A stretch of DNA of 64,000 bases from the NCBI RefSeq assembly GCF_031082405.1, contig NZ_JAVHJU010000001.1, positions 248,001 through 312,000 on the forward strand. Direction: 5' to 3'. Shown piece by piece: positions 52,561 to 62,800 of the stretch. Numbering within the stretch: the stretch's first letter is position 1; the number at the start of each line of letters is the position of its first letter. This stretch comes from Amycolatopsis sp. A133 (GTDB lineage Bacteria > Actinomycetota > Actinomycetes > Mycobacteriales > Pseudonocardiaceae). The notes beneath the pieces were generated by a model. It made no database searches, was not told where the DNA came from, and saw only the letters and a program-made list of their open reading frames with translations. Made by a program: the position numbers and the translations under genes.

Positions 52561-53607
52561 TCAGAAGTCGACCGGCGCCGGCACGGCCTCGACGGCATCC
52601 GCGTCGAGCTGCGGGCCGATGCCGAGCTTCTCCTTGATCCGCTTCTCGATCTCGTTGGCGATGTCCGGGTTGTCGCGCATGAACTTCCGCGCGTTCTCCT
52701 TGCCCTGGCCGAGCTGGTCGCCCTCGTAGGTGTACCAGGCGCCGGACTTGCGCAGGATGCCCTGTTCGACCCCCATGTCGATGAGCGAACCCTCGCGGGA
52801 GATGCCGTGGCCGTACAGGATGTCGAACTCGGCCTGCTTGAAGGGCGGGGCCATCTTGTTCTTGACGACCTTGACGCGGGTGCGGTTGCCGACCGCCTCG
52901 CCGCCGTCCTTCATCGTCTCGATGCGGCGCACGTCCAGGCGGACCGACGCGTAGAACTTCAGCGCCTTGCCACCGGTGGTGGTCTCCGGGGAGCCGAACA
53001 TGACGCCGATCTTCTCGCGCAGCTGGTTGATGAAGATCGCGGTGGTGCCGGAGTTGTTCATCGCACCGGTCATCTTGCGCAGCGCCTGGCTCATCAGCCG
53101 GGCCTGGAGGCCGACGTGCGAGTCACCCATCTCGCCCTCGATCTCGGCGCGGGGCACGAGCGCGGCCACGGAGTCGATGACCAGGATGTCGAGCGCGCCG
53201 GAGCGGATCAGCATGTCCGCGATCTCCAGCGCCTGCTCACCGGTGTCCGGCTGGGAGACGAGCAGCGCGTCGGTGTCGACGCCGAGCTTCTGGGCGTAGT
53301 CCGGGTCCAGCGCGTGCTCCGCGTCGATGAACGCCGCGATGCCGCCGTTGCGCTGCGCGTTCGCCACCGCGTGCAGGGCGACCGTGGTCTTACCGGAAGA
53401 CTCCGGCCCGTAGACCTCGATGACCCGGCCGCGGGGCAGCCCGCCGATGCCGAGGGCGACGTCGAGGGCGATCGAGCCGGTGGGGATCACGGCGATGGGT
53501 GGCCGGGTGTCCTCGCCGAGGCGCATCACCGAGCCCTTGCCGTACTGCTTGTCGATCTGCGCGAGCGCGAGCTCGAGCGCCTTGTCCTTGTCGGGTGCTG
53601 CAGGCAT
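52561..53607 (-). CDS. recA: Recombinase RecA
   Basis: The 348-residue protein drives homologous recombination and SOS induction. Walker A is GPESSGKT (67-74). The Walker B strand [12 protein letters not shown], the DNA-binding loop 2 region [13 protein letters not shown] and the monomer-contact region near the start are intact. No intein is present, unlike in M. tuberculosis recA. A LexA-type box lies 151 bases upstream, and recX follows. Confidence 0.98.
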   Translation of the reverse strand: MPAAPDKDKALELALAQIDKQYGKGSVMRLGEDTRPPIAVIPTGSIALDVALGIGGLPRGRVIEVYGPESSGKTTVALHAVANAQRNGGIAAFIDAEHALDPDYAQKLGVDTDALLVSQPDTGEQALEIADMLIRSGALDILVIDSVAALVPRAEIEGEMGDSHVGLQARLMSQALRKMTGAMNNSGTTAIFINQLREKIGVMFGSPETTTGGKALKFYASVRLDVRRIETMKDGGEAVGNRTRVKVVKNKMAPPFKQAEFDILYGHGISREGSLIDMGVEQGILRKSGAWYTYEGDQLGQGKENARKFMRDNPDIANEIEKRIKEKLGIGPQLDADAVEAVPAPVDF

Positions 53608-53757
53608 GGAAGTCCACCTCGCTGGTCGGAGCCCCGTCGAGGGCTCTCTGTGTCGGTTCTTCAGCTGTCCGGTCCGACGCTAGCGGCGGGGACCGACAAT
53701 TCCAGGCGCGGCGCCCAATCTGTGGATCGCTGGACCCGATGTGGACAACACCTTAGA

Positions 53758-53771
53758 CGAACACCTGTTCG
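53758..53771. promoter_or_regulatory. LexA-binding SOS box upstream of recA
   Basis: CGAAC-ACCT-GTTCG has perfect five-base arms and matches the Gram-positive/actinobacterial SOS box (GAAC-N4-GTTC). It lies 151 bases before the recA ATG, so recA should be induced by DNA damage. Confidence 0.85.
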
Positions 53772-53843
53772 AGGCCGGCAGCGACACACCCTTGCGGTAG
53801 GGTTTTCGCCCGCCCGAGTCGGCGCCGCCGGTGTTGCCGCAGG

Positions 53844-54038
53844 TCAGCGGCGTTCCGCCGGGACGTCGAAGGCGTCGCAGACCTCGCGCCAGATCTCCTT
53901 CGCCGGAATTCCCGCGGTCAGCGCCTGGTCGATGGTGCGCCCGCCGAGCCCGCTCAGGACGTGGTCCCTGGCCAGCACCTGGGCCCGCCCGGGGCCGAAC
54001 TCGTCGGCCATCAGCCGCCGGAAAACCGTGATCCGCAT
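53844..54038 (-). CDS. DUF3046 protein
   Basis: The 64-residue protein matches DUF3046: MRITVFRRLMADEFG at the start, VLSGLGGRTIDQAL in the middle and IWREVCDAFDVP at the end. The same small gene lies directly upstream of recA in mycobacteria, so it is a backbone marker. Function is unknown. ATG 54038 is preferred over the one at 54047 because the family starts MRITVF. Confidence 0.9.
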   Translation of the reverse strand: MRITVFRRLMADEFGPGRAQVLARDHVLSGLGGRTIDQALTAGIPAKEIWREVCDAFDVPAERR

Positions 54039-54077
54039 CGGGCCCACTCTAACCGGCGGGCGCGAACGGCCCGTTCG

Positions 54078-55919
54078 CTACTCCCCGGGCTGGACGCTCG
54101 CCTCGAAGTAGTCGGCCAGCGTGCCCGGCGTCGTCACCTGGGCCTGGTCGCTCGTGTTCAGCTGGTAGATGAACCCCGCCAGCGGCCGGTCCGCCACCGT
54201 GAACACGAGCACCGCCGACGTTTTGCCCGCCGCCGAGGAGTAGCGCCCCTTGAGGCCGTTGCCGCCCCAGTCGGCCTCGGTGCGGTCGCCGCCCGCCGAG
54301 GCGAGCAGGCCGTCGGTGTACTGCTTGAGCGCGTCGGCGTCGTCCCCGTGGACGTAGGTCACCTGGGTGCCCGCCCGGCCCGGCGCGGAGCAGGTCGAGG
54401 CGGCACCGAGGCGTTGCGCCGGCGCCGCCGGGCCGTTGCCCATGCCCGGCTTGCAGTCGCCGGTGTCGGCGATCTTCCCGGCGAGCTGGCGCAGGCAGCC
54501 GGTGAGGCCCTTGGCGTCGGCCTGGCCCGGCGTCTTGCACTGGTCCGCGGTGTAGGTCGGCACCGAGGACGACGACGTGAGGAAGACGGTCAGGCCCGCC
54601 GCGAGCACCACGACGACCGCGGCCGCGATCCCGATCAGCAGCTTCTTCTTGCCGCCCGCCTTCGGCTCGGCCTTCTCCGGCGCGGGCGAATAGGAGGGGA
54701 AGTTCGACGGCACCGGCTGCGGTCCGCTGGGCGGGAAGTTCGACGGCGCGTACCCCGGGTACTGCGGCGGCGGTGGCGGCGCGTACTGCGGGCGGTGCGG
54801 GGCCCCCGCGGCCACCGCCCCTTCGACGTGCTGCGTCCGCGCGCCCAGGCCGTCGCGGGCCACGTGCTGCGCGCCGAGCGCGACGGCGGTCTCCGGCTGG
54901 TCGAGGCTGCCCGGCACGACACCGAGCTTCTCCGCGATCATGGTGCCGACCAGCGGCAGCCTGCTCGACCCGCCGACGAGGTAGATGCCGGCCAGCCGGT
55001 CCGGGGTCAGCCCGGACGAGCGCAGCGTCCGCGCCAGCAGTTCGACGCTGCGCAGCATCGCCGGCCGGACCAGGCCTTCCAGCTCGCCGCGGGTGACCAG
55101 GACGTCCTTGAACGGCTCGGGCATCGGCACCTCGGTCTGCGGGTGCCGCGACAGCGCCTCCTTGGCCGCCTTGACGTCTTCCTGCAGCGCGCGCCGGGTG
55201 CGCCGGTCGGCGGTGGACTCCGGGCGCAGCAGCCGCTGCCAGCGCTGCGGGTCGGAGTGCGAGACCTCGCGCCCGACGTGCACCATCAGCGCCTGGTCGA
55301 CGTCGAGGCCGCCGAGGTCGGGCAGGCCGTCCTCGGCAAGCACGGTGAACCCGTTCTGCGTGGCGCCGACGACGGCGACGTCGAAGGTGCCCGCGCCGAG
55401 GTCGTAGACGGCGAGCGCCTGCCCGGGCGCGAGGGACTTGCCGGGGAACGACGCGAAGTGCGCCGCCGCGGCGACCGGCTCGGGCACCAGCAGGATGTTC
55501 GGGCCCATCCCGGCGAGCCGCGCGGCGGACATCAGCACGTTGCGGCGGGTCTGGCCCCACTGCGCGGGGTGGGTCAGCCGGACTTCGTCGGGCTGTTCGC
55601 CGCCGAGCTGGCGGGAGGTCTCTTCCAGCACGCGGCGCAGGATGGCGGCCAGCGCGTCGGTGACCGGGACGACGTCGGTGCCGAGCAGCAGGGTCTGCTC
55701 GTCGATGCGGCGCTTGGGGTTCGGCTCGAAGCGCGTCGGGTCGAGCCGGGCGCGGCGCTCGGCGTCGCGGCCGACCATGATCGTGCCCTCTTCGGTGGCG
55801 AACACCGCCGACGGCATGTTGGCCGAGCCGTCCACCTCGACGACCCGGGGCGGCCTCCCGTGCGCCGAAAGCACGGCGACGGTGTTGGACGTCCCGAGGT
55901 CCACGGACAGGATCCGCAC
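54078..55919 (-). CDS. Membrane-anchored Hsp70-like protein
   Basis: The 613-residue protein has an Hsp70-type ATPase domain (1-355) with the phosphate motifs DLGTSNT (7-13) and DLGAGTFD (173-180) and the adenosine motif VGGSSR (315-320). There is no substrate-binding domain. Instead, a Pro/Tyr-rich linker (375-420) leads to one TM helix (about 427-448) and an exported domain of about 160 residues with four cysteines. The ATPase therefore lies in the cytoplasm and signals to or anchors an outside domain. Its partners are unknown. It stands alone between DUF3046 and the sugar-acid operon. Confidence 0.88.
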   Translation of the reverse strand: MRILSVDLGTSNTVAVLSAHGRPPRVVEVDGSANMPSAVFATEEGTIMVGRDAERRARLDPTRFEPNPKRRIDEQTLLLGTDVVPVTDALAAILRRVLEETSRQLGGEQPDEVRLTHPAQWGQTRRNVLMSAARLAGMGPNILLVPEPVAAAAHFASFPGKSLAPGQALAVYDLGAGTFDVAVVGATQNGFTVLAEDGLPDLGGLDVDQALMVHVGREVSHSDPQRWQRLLRPESTADRRTRRALQEDVKAAKEALSRHPQTEVPMPEPFKDVLVTRGELEGLVRPAMLRSVELLARTLRSSGLTPDRLAGIYLVGGSSRLPLVGTMIAEKLGVVPGSLDQPETAVALGAQHVARDGLGARTQHVEGAVAAGAPHRPQYAPPPPPQYPGYAPSNFPPSGPQPVPSNFPSYSPAPEKAEPKAGGKKKLLIGIAAAVVVVLAAGLTVFLTSSSSVPTYTADQCKTPGQADAKGLTGCLRQLAGKIADTGDCKPGMGNGPAAPAQRLGAASTCSAPGRAGTQVTYVHGDDADALKQYTDGLLASAGGDRTEADWGGNGLKGRYSSAAGKTSAVLVFTVADRPLAGFIYQLNTSDQAQVTTPGTLADYFEASVQPGE

Positions 55920-56103
55920 AGCACTCCGCCTTTCGCGCGAACACGCCTCGACGGCGCTCGCGGTGATGCTGCCATGCGCACGGTCACCGTGCGTGCAGAC
56001 CCGGGAAAGTCACTGCTCCTTGACGCGGGCGGTGATCAAGGTGCACGATAGTTGCACAGTTCGGTCAACTCAGTTGCTCGAATCACGCAGGAAGGGAGGG
56101 TCG

Positions 56104-56595
56104 GTGCCGAAGCTGCTCGTCCTCGGGAACGACCTGACCGGCAGCAATGCGACCGGCGCGCTGTACGCCCGCTTCGGGCTGCGCGCGGTTTCCGTGAACG
56201 CGCTGGCGGTGAACGTGGGTACCCGGCACGCCTCGCCACCACACGCCACCCGGGCGGTGCGGGAGGCCGTCGAGCTCGTAGGAGGCCGCCCGGCTGGTGC
56301 TCGGCACCCACCGGATCGGCGGGCTCTACGCCACCGGCGGCGAGTACTGCCCCTGGCGGTCACCGGCCGTCTGTCCGGCGGCCCGCACGCCGGGCTGCCC
56401 TTCGCCACGAAGGGCAGCCTGATCGGCGGGCGCGACGGCGCGGTCGCCCGCCTGGAACACCTCGACACGTCCTGGCCACCGGAAGGAATCCGAATGACCG
56501 TGCCAAGCCGCCGGGGTAACAGCGGGCGGCGCACCGCAGCAAATCCGCATCGGCGGCCCGGGGCTTCCAGGACGGCAAGGCCGCCGTTCCTCTGA
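56104..56595 (+). pseudogene. Broken four-carbon acid sugar kinase (DUF1537)
   Basis: GTG 56104 follows GGAAGGGAGGG and begins KLLVLGNDLTGSNATGALYAR, the N-terminus of the four-carbon acid sugar kinase family. Only about 125 of the usual 420-480 residues remain. Bases 56104-56277 keep the first frame, 56282-56344 continue in another frame (EAARLVLGTHRIGGLYATGG), and 56353-56463 return to the first (LAVTGRLSGGPHAGLPFATKG ... AVARLEHL), which is the family C-terminus. There are thus an internal deletion and two frame changes, so no active kinase can be made. pdxA and a transporter follow. Short imperfect duplications occur between 56470 and 56700. A GTGCA-N7-TGCAC palindrome lies upstream at 56041-56057. 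Confidence 0.82.
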
Positions 56596-56680
56596 GCCAC
56601 CGCGCGGCGAAGAACCCATCAGCCACCTCCCCTCGACCCGGACCCCAATCCCGGACACCAGCCACCGGAAGGAAGAACCC

Positions 56681-57709
56681 GTGAGCGACCTCCCCGTCCT
56701 CGCCGTCACCCTCGGCGACCCCGTGGGCATCGGCCCGGAGATCACCCTGAAGACCCTCGCCGAGCCCGAAGCCCTGCAGATGGCGCACGGGGTGGCGGTG
56801 GGCGACGCGATCGTGCTGGAACGCCTGGTCCGGCACCTGGGCCTGCACCTGGAGATCAACCCGATCGCCACGGTCGCCGACGCGCGCTTCACCACCGGCG
56901 TGATCGACGTGCTCAACCTCGGCGTCGTCACCGAAGACCTGCCGTGGGGCGAGGTCAACGCGACCGCGGGCGCCGCGGCGGTCGGCGCGATCGAGGTCGC
57001 CACCCGGCTGGCGCTGGCCGGCGAGGTCGACGCGATCGTGACCGCGCCGATCAACAAGGAGGCCATCTGGGAGGCGGGCTCGCAGCACCTCGGGCACACC
57101 GAGATGCTCGGCGAGCTGACCGGGTCGACCCGGTTCAACACGATGTTCTGGGTCTCCGGGCTGAAGATCTTCTTCGCCACGCGGCACCTTTCCCTGCGCG
57201 AAGCGATCAACCAGATCACCCGGGAGAACATCGAATACGCGATCCGAGAGGCCTACACCGCGCTGGAGGTGTTCGGCACGGAAAAACCGAGGCTGGCCGT
57301 GGCAGCGCTCAACCCGCACGGCGGGGAAAACGGCAAGTTCGGCGACGAGGAGATCATCGCGATCGCCCCGGCGGTCGCCGCCGCGCGGGTGGCCGGGCTG
57401 GACGTGGTCGGCCCGATCCCCGCGGATTCCGTGTTCCACCAAGGGATCCAGGGCCGGTTCGACGGGGTCCTCTCGCTCTACCACGACCAGGGGCACATCG
57501 CGTCGAAGACGTACGACTTCGACGGCACGGTGTCGGTGACGGTCGGCCTGCCGATCCTGCGCACCTCGGTCGACCACGGCACGGCGTTCGACATCGCCGG
57601 CACCGGCCGGGCGTCGCACGGCACCATGCGGGCGGCGTTCAAAGCGGCGGCGAACCTGGCTCCGTACGCGCGGAAACTGCCCGCCATCTACCCACCGGGG
57701 GTCCGGTGA
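56681..57709 (+). CDS. pdxA: PdxA2-type 4-phospho-erythronate/threonate dehydrogenase
   Basis: The 342-residue protein belongs to the PdxA family: TLGDPVGIGPE, the substrate/metal site GHTEMLGEL with His139, later His in HDQGHIASK, and GLPILRTSVDHGTAFDIAG. The context of a DUF1537 kinase, an anion MFS transporter and a DeoR regulator shows it is the catabolic PdxA2 type that oxidises and decarboxylates phosphorylated four-carbon sugar acids, rather than the vitamin B6 enzyme. The kinase that makes its substrate is broken here. The start is GTG 56681. The stop overlaps the transporter start (GTGA). Confidence 0.9.
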   Translation: MSDLPVLAVTLGDPVGIGPEITLKTLAEPEALQMAHGVAVGDAIVLERLVRHLGLHLEINPIATVADARFTTGVIDVLNLGVVTEDLPWGEVNATAGAAAVGAIEVATRLALAGEVDAIVTAPINKEAIWEAGSQHLGHTEMLGELTGSTRFNTMFWVSGLKIFFATRHLSLREAINQITRENIEYAIREAYTALEVFGTEKPRLAVAALNPHGGENGKFGDEEIIAIAPAVAAARVAGLDVVGPIPADSVFHQGIQGRFDGVLSLYHDQGHIASKTYDFDGTVSVTVGLPILRTSVDHGTAFDIAGTGRASHGTMRAAFKAAANLAPYARKLPAIYPPGVR

Positions 57710-59046
57710 TCCCCGGCAAGCGCTGGGCGTACGTCATCCCGGTCGCGGTGGTCATGTACATGCTGGCCTACCTCGACCGCACGAACGTCGCGGTGATCCT
57801 GCCCTACATCGGCGACGACTTCCCCTTGTCCGCCGGCGCGAAGGGGCTGGCGAGCGGCATCTTCTTCGTCGGCTACCTGGTGCTGCAGATCCCCGCGGCG
57901 GTGCTGGCGGCGAAGTGGAGCGCCCGCAAGACGGTGGTGCTGCTGATGATCGCCTGGGCGGTCGCGGCCGTCCTCTGCGGCTTGGTGCGGAACGAGACCG
58001 AGCTGCACCTGGCCCGGCTGCTGCTGGGGCTGTTCGAGGGCGGGGTCTGGCCGGCGGTGCTGATCCTGCTGGCGTCGTGGTTCCCGCAGGCGGAACGAGC
58101 CCGGGCCAACGCGTTGTGGATGACGTGCCTGCCGATTTCGGCGATCCTCATGTCGCCGCTGTCCGGGTTCATGCTCGACCACATGTCCTGGCGCTGGGTG
58201 TTCGTCCTGCAGGGGCTGCCGCCGCTGCTGTGGGCGGTCGTCTGGTGGTTCGCGGTGGCCGACCGGCCGGCGCAGGCCCGGTGGATCTCCGCGGCCGAAC
58301 GCGAGTACCTCGAATCCACCCTGCAAGCCGAAGAAGACGCGAAGCCGGCCTTCGCCGAGCAGGGCTGTGACAACCGGGGCTTCGCCTCGGGCCGGGGGCT
58401 TCGCCACCCGGACCCCCGAAAAACGGGCTACCGGCAGGCGCTGGCGAACCGCCAGGTGCTGCTGCTGGTCGGCGTCTACTTCTTCTGGATCACCGGCTTC
58501 TACGGCTTCTCCTTGTGGCTGCCGAGCGTCGTGAAGACGATGACGGGCGGCTCGGCGACGTCCGTCGGCTTCCTGTCGGCCATCCCGTACGTGCTGGCGC
58601 TGGCCGGGATGGTCGCGTGCGCGCACTGGTCGGACCGGACCGGCAACCGGCGGCTCGCGGTCACGGTGCCGCTGCTCGTCGCGATCGCCGGGCTGCTGCT
58701 GGGCAACCTCGTGCACTGGCCGGCGGTCGGGCAGCTGGTGCTGCTCTGCGTCGTGGCCACCGGCGTCTACATGCCGTACGGGCCGTTCTGGGCCATCCCC
58801 AGCCGGGTCCTCGGCCTCGAGGTGGTGGCCGTGGCGATGGGCCTGATCAACGCGCTGGGCAACCTCGGCGGCTTCGCCGGCCCCTACCTGGTGGGCTGGC
58901 TCACCGACGTCACCGGCACCACGACCACCGGGTTCGTCGTGCTGGCCGCGTTCCTCGCCGTGGCCGCCGGGCTGGCGTTCTTCGGGCTGAAACCCTTCAC
59001 TGTGGAAGGCTTGGCGCATGTCCCAGCCGCGACCAGGAACCCGTGA
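57706..59046 (+). CDS. MFS transporter, anion:cation symporter type
   Basis: The 446-residue protein has 12 TM helices with the ACS-family opening MYMLAYLDRTNVAVILPYI and GLFEGGVWPAVLILLASWFP. Members take up sugar acids such as glucarate, galactonate and tartrate. It is coupled to pdxA by a GTGA overlap, so a four-carbon sugar acid is the likely substrate. The central loop is long and contains an unusual CDNRGFASGRGLRHPDP stretch. The DeoR gene starts inside its last 29 bases. Confidence 0.9.
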   Translation: MIPGKRWAYVIPVAVVMYMLAYLDRTNVAVILPYIGDDFPLSAGAKGLASGIFFVGYLVLQIPAAVLAAKWSARKTVVLLMIAWAVAAVLCGLVRNETELHLARLLLGLFEGGVWPAVLILLASWFPQAERARANALWMTCLPISAILMSPLSGFMLDHMSWRWVFVLQGLPPLLWAVVWWFAVADRPAQARWISAAEREYLESTLQAEEDAKPAFAEQGCDNRGFASGRGLRHPDPRKTGYRQALANRQVLLLVGVYFFWITGFYGFSLWLPSVVKTMTGGSATSVGFLSAIPYVLALAGMVACAHWSDRTGNRRLAVTVPLLVAIAGLLLGNLVHWPAVGQLVLLCVVATGVYMPYGPFWAIPSRVLGLEVVAVAMGLINALGNLGGFAGPYLVGWLTDVTGTTTTGFVVLAAFLAVAAGLAFFGLKPFTVEGLAHVPAATRNP

Positions 59047-59824
59047 CCGGCGGGCGATGCTGCTCGAAGCCGTCCGCGACGGCTCGGGTGGCATCGCGGA
59101 GCTCGCCGAGGAGTTCGGCGTCTCGGAGTCGACGATCCGCCGCGACCTCGCGTCGCTCGCCGGCGCCGGGCACGTCGTCCGCACCTACGGCGGCGCGCTC
59201 GACACCGAACGCAGCCCGCTCGAGAAGGACCGCGAGCACGCGGCGGCGAAGGACGCCATCGCCCGGGAAGCCGCCACGCTCGTCCAGGACGGCGAAGTGG
59301 TGCTGCTCGACGCCGGCACGATCACCGGCAGGCTGGCCCGCCACCTCGCCCACCGCGAGGGGCTGACCGTGGTCACGAACGGCGTCAACGCGATCCGCGA
59401 GCTCGCCGGGTTCGCCGGCATCGACCTGATCGTCCTCGGCGGCCGGCTGCGGCACCCGGACGAAGCGATCCTCGGCGAGAGCGTGCTCGCGCAACTGCGG
59501 CACATCTCACCCGATCGGGTGTTCTTGGGCGCGGACGGCCTGGTGGCCGGGCGCGGGCTGTGCTGCCCGTCACTGGAGCAGTCGGTGGTCAAGCACGCCA
59601 TGCTCCACGCGGGCGCCGAGGCGTACGTGCTGGCCGACCATTCCCAGCTGGGCCAGGCACCTTTTCCCTACTGGACGCCGCTGGACCGCGAGTTCCGGCT
59701 GGTCACCGACCGCACGGGAGTCGACGTCCAGTTCGCGCCGTTCGCCGAGAGCGGAGGCGTGCTGCTCGCCGGAGCGCCGGAAACTGTCGGGGGTGCCGCG
59801 CATCATGGACGACGTGGCAACTGA
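59018..59824 (+). CDS. DeoR-family regulator of the sugar-acid operon
   Basis: The 268-residue protein has a DeoR helix-turn-helix (IAELAEEFGVSESTIRRDL, about 25-45) and the sugar-phosphate sensor domain with DAGTITGRLARHL and GADGLVAGRGL. It is probably a repressor that responds to a phosphorylated sugar acid. It overlaps the transporter gene by 29 bases, so it is part of the same operon. Its last 20 bases overlap the helicase gene. Confidence 0.9.
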   Translation: MSQPRPGTRDRRAMLLEAVRDGSGGIAELAEEFGVSESTIRRDLASLAGAGHVVRTYGGALDTERSPLEKDREHAAAKDAIAREAATLVQDGEVVLLDAGTITGRLARHLAHREGLTVVTNGVNAIRELAGFAGIDLIVLGGRLRHPDEAILGESVLAQLRHISPDRVFLGADGLVAGRGLCCPSLEQSVVKHAMLHAGAEAYVLADHSQLGQAPFPYWTPLDREFRLVTDRTGVDVQFAPFAESGGVLLAGAPETVGGAAHHGRRGN

Positions 59825-62800
59825 CGTTCTCGACCTCTTCTCGCCCGCGACCCGGGACTGGTTCGCGGGGGCCTTCGCCGCGCCCACCGCGGCTCAGGAA
59901 GGGGCTTGGCGGGCGGCGCACGCGGGTGAGCACGCCCTCGTCGTCGCGCCGACCGGGTCCGGCAAGACGCTGTCTGCGTTCCTCTGGGCGCTGGACCGGC
60001 TCTCGGTGGAGCCACCGCCGGCGGAAGCGACGAAACGCTGCCGGATCCTCTACGTCTCGCCGCTGAAGGCCCTGGCGGTCGACGTCCAGCGGAACCTGCG
60101 GGCCCCGCTCGCCGGCATCTCGCAGGCCAGCCGCCGGCTCGGGCTGCCGGTGCCCGGGATCGAAGTGGGCATGCGCACCGGCGACACCACCGCGGCCGAG
60201 CGCCGCGCGTTCGGCAAGACCCCGCCGGACGTGCTGGTGACCACCCCGGAGTCGCTGTTCCTGATCCTCACGTCGTCGGCGCGGGAGTCGCTGCGCGGCG
60301 TCGAGACCGTGATCGTCGACGAGGTGCACGCGGTCGCCGGCGGCAAGCGCGGCGCGCACCTGGCGCTCTCGCTGGAGCGGCTGGACTCACTGTTGCCGAA
60401 GCCCGCGCAGCGGATCGGCCTGTCGGCGACGGTCCGCCCGATCGACGAGGTGAGCGCGTTCCTGGCCGGCGGCCGCCCGGTGCGCGTGGTCCAGCCGAAG
60501 CTGGCGAAGACCATCGAGGTGCGGGTCGAGGTCCCGGTCGACGACATGAGCAACCTCGACGCCCCCCGCAGGGGTCCGGCGCCGAGCCCGCTGGACGCGC
60601 TGGAGTCGCTGAAGTCGCTGGATCCCCTGGATTCACTGGAGTCGTTGACCGAGGCGTTCCCGCCGGGAGACTCCGACCCCGGTTCGGGAGAGACGGCCGG
60701 CAACCCGGTGCAGCGGCCGTCGATCTGGCCGGCGGTCGAGGAGCGGGTGCTGACCCTGATCCGCGCGCACCGCTCGACCATCGTCTTCGCCAACTCGCGC
60801 CGGCTCACCGAGCGGCTCACGGCTCGGCTGAACGAGCTGGCCGCCGAGCAGACGGAGCTCGCCCCGGCCGACGCGTTCCCGGCGGAGGCCGTCGGGCAGT
60901 CGGGGGTGACCACCGGCGCGGCGCCGGTGATCGCCCGGGCCCACCACGGGTCGATGTCGCGGGAGCAGCGCACGCACGTCGAAGAGGCGCTCAAGTCCGG
61001 GCAGCTGCCGTGTGTGGTGGCCACCTCGTCGCTGGAGCTGGGCATCGACATGGGCGCGGTCGACCTGGTGGTGCAGATCGAGGCACCGCCGACGGTGGCC
61101 TCCGGGCTCCAGCGGGTCGGCCGGGCCGGGCACCAGGTCGGCGCGATCTCGTCCGGGGTGATGTTCCCGAAGTTCCGGGGGGACCTCGTCTCCTGCGCGG
61201 TCGTCGCGGAACGGATGGCGAGCGGGGCGATCGAGGCGGTCCGCTACCCGCGCAACCCCCTGGACGTCCTGGCGCAGCACGTCGTCGCCATGGTGGCGCT
61301 GGAGCCGTGGACGGTGCCGGACCTGGCGTCGCTGGTCCGGCGGGCGGCCCCCTTCGCCGCGCTGCCGGACGACGCCCTGCACGCGGTGCTCGACATGCTC
61401 GCGGGCCGCTACCCGAGCGAGGAGTTCGGCGAGCTGCGGGCGCGGATCACGTGGGACCGCATCAGCGGCGAGCTGCGCGGGCGGCCCGGCTCGCAGCGGC
61501 TGGCCGTGACCTCCGGTGGCACGATCCCGGACCGCGGCCTGTTCACCGTGATGACGCCGGGCGCGGACGACAAGCCCGGTTCGCGCGTCGGCGAGTTCGA
61601 CGAGGAGATGGTGTACGAGTCGCGGGTCGGCGACACCATCCTGCTCGGCACGTCGTCGTGGCGGATCACCGACATCACGCACGACCGCGTCATCGTGGTG
61701 CCCGCCCCGGGCGAGCCGGCGCGGATGCCGTTCTGGAAGGGCGACGCCCCGGGCCGCCCGCTGGAACTCGGCCGGGCGCTGGGGAAGTTCGTCCGCGAAC
61801 TGTCCACTTCGGACGACACGAAGGCGCGAGAGCGGGCCGAGGCCGCCGGGCTGGACGAGCGGGCGTGCGACAACCTCCTCGCCTACCTGGCCGAGCAGAA
61901 GGCCGCCACCCGGCACGTCCCGAACGACCGGACGATCCTGCTGGAGCGCTACCGCGACGAGCTCGGCGATTGGCGGATCATCGTGCACTCGCCGTTCGGC
62001 GCGCAGGTGAACGCGCCGTGGGCCCTCGCGATCGCCGCGCGGCTGCGGGAAAACCGCGGGGTGGACGCGCAGGTGGCGCACTCCGACGACGGCATCGTCC
62101 TGCGGCTGCCGGACGCGCTGGACGCCGACGGCGGTGACATCACGATCGGCGCGGACGACATCCTGCTCGATCCCGAAGAGGTGGAGCAGCTGATCGTCGC
62201 CGAGGTCGGCGGCTCGGCCGTGTTCTCGGCACGGTTCCGGGAGTGCGCGGCGCGGTCGCTGCTGCTGCCGCGCCGGGACCCGCGGCGCCGGACTCCGTTG
62301 TGGCAGCAGCGGCAACGCGCGTCACAGCTGCTGTCGGTCGCGGCGAAGTACGAGCGGTTCCCGGTCGTGCTCGAGGCGATGCGAGAGGTCCTGCAGGACG
62401 TCTACGACGTCAGCGGCCTGCGCGAGCTGATGGCCGACGTCCGGGCCCGCAAGGTCCGGCTGGTGGAGGTCGAGACGCCGACGGCGTCGCCGTTCGCGCG
62501 CAGCCTGCTCTTCGGCTACATCGGGATGTTCCTGTACGAGACGGACGCACCGCTGGCCGAGCGGCGGGCGGCGGCGCTGTCGCTGGACTCGACGCTGCTG
62601 GCCGAGCTGCTGGGCACCGAGGCGATCCGGGAGCTGCTGGATCCCGAAGCCGTCGCCGAGGTCACCCGGTCGCTGCAGCGGCTCGACCCCGACCGGCACG
62701 CGCGATCGGCCGAGGACGCCGCCGACCTGCTGCGGTTCCTCGGCGACCTGACCGTCGAGGAGGCCGCGGAGCGCGGGATCCAGGCCGGCTGGCTCACCGA

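Noticed and set aside
52561..53607. Intein in recA, as in M. tuberculosis
   Set aside because: The protein is 348 residues and collinear with normal RecA, with no insertion.
56681..57709. Vitamin B6 biosynthetic PdxA
   Set aside because: The neighbours (four-carbon acid sugar kinase relic, anion symporter, DeoR regulator) indicate the catabolic PdxA2 type.
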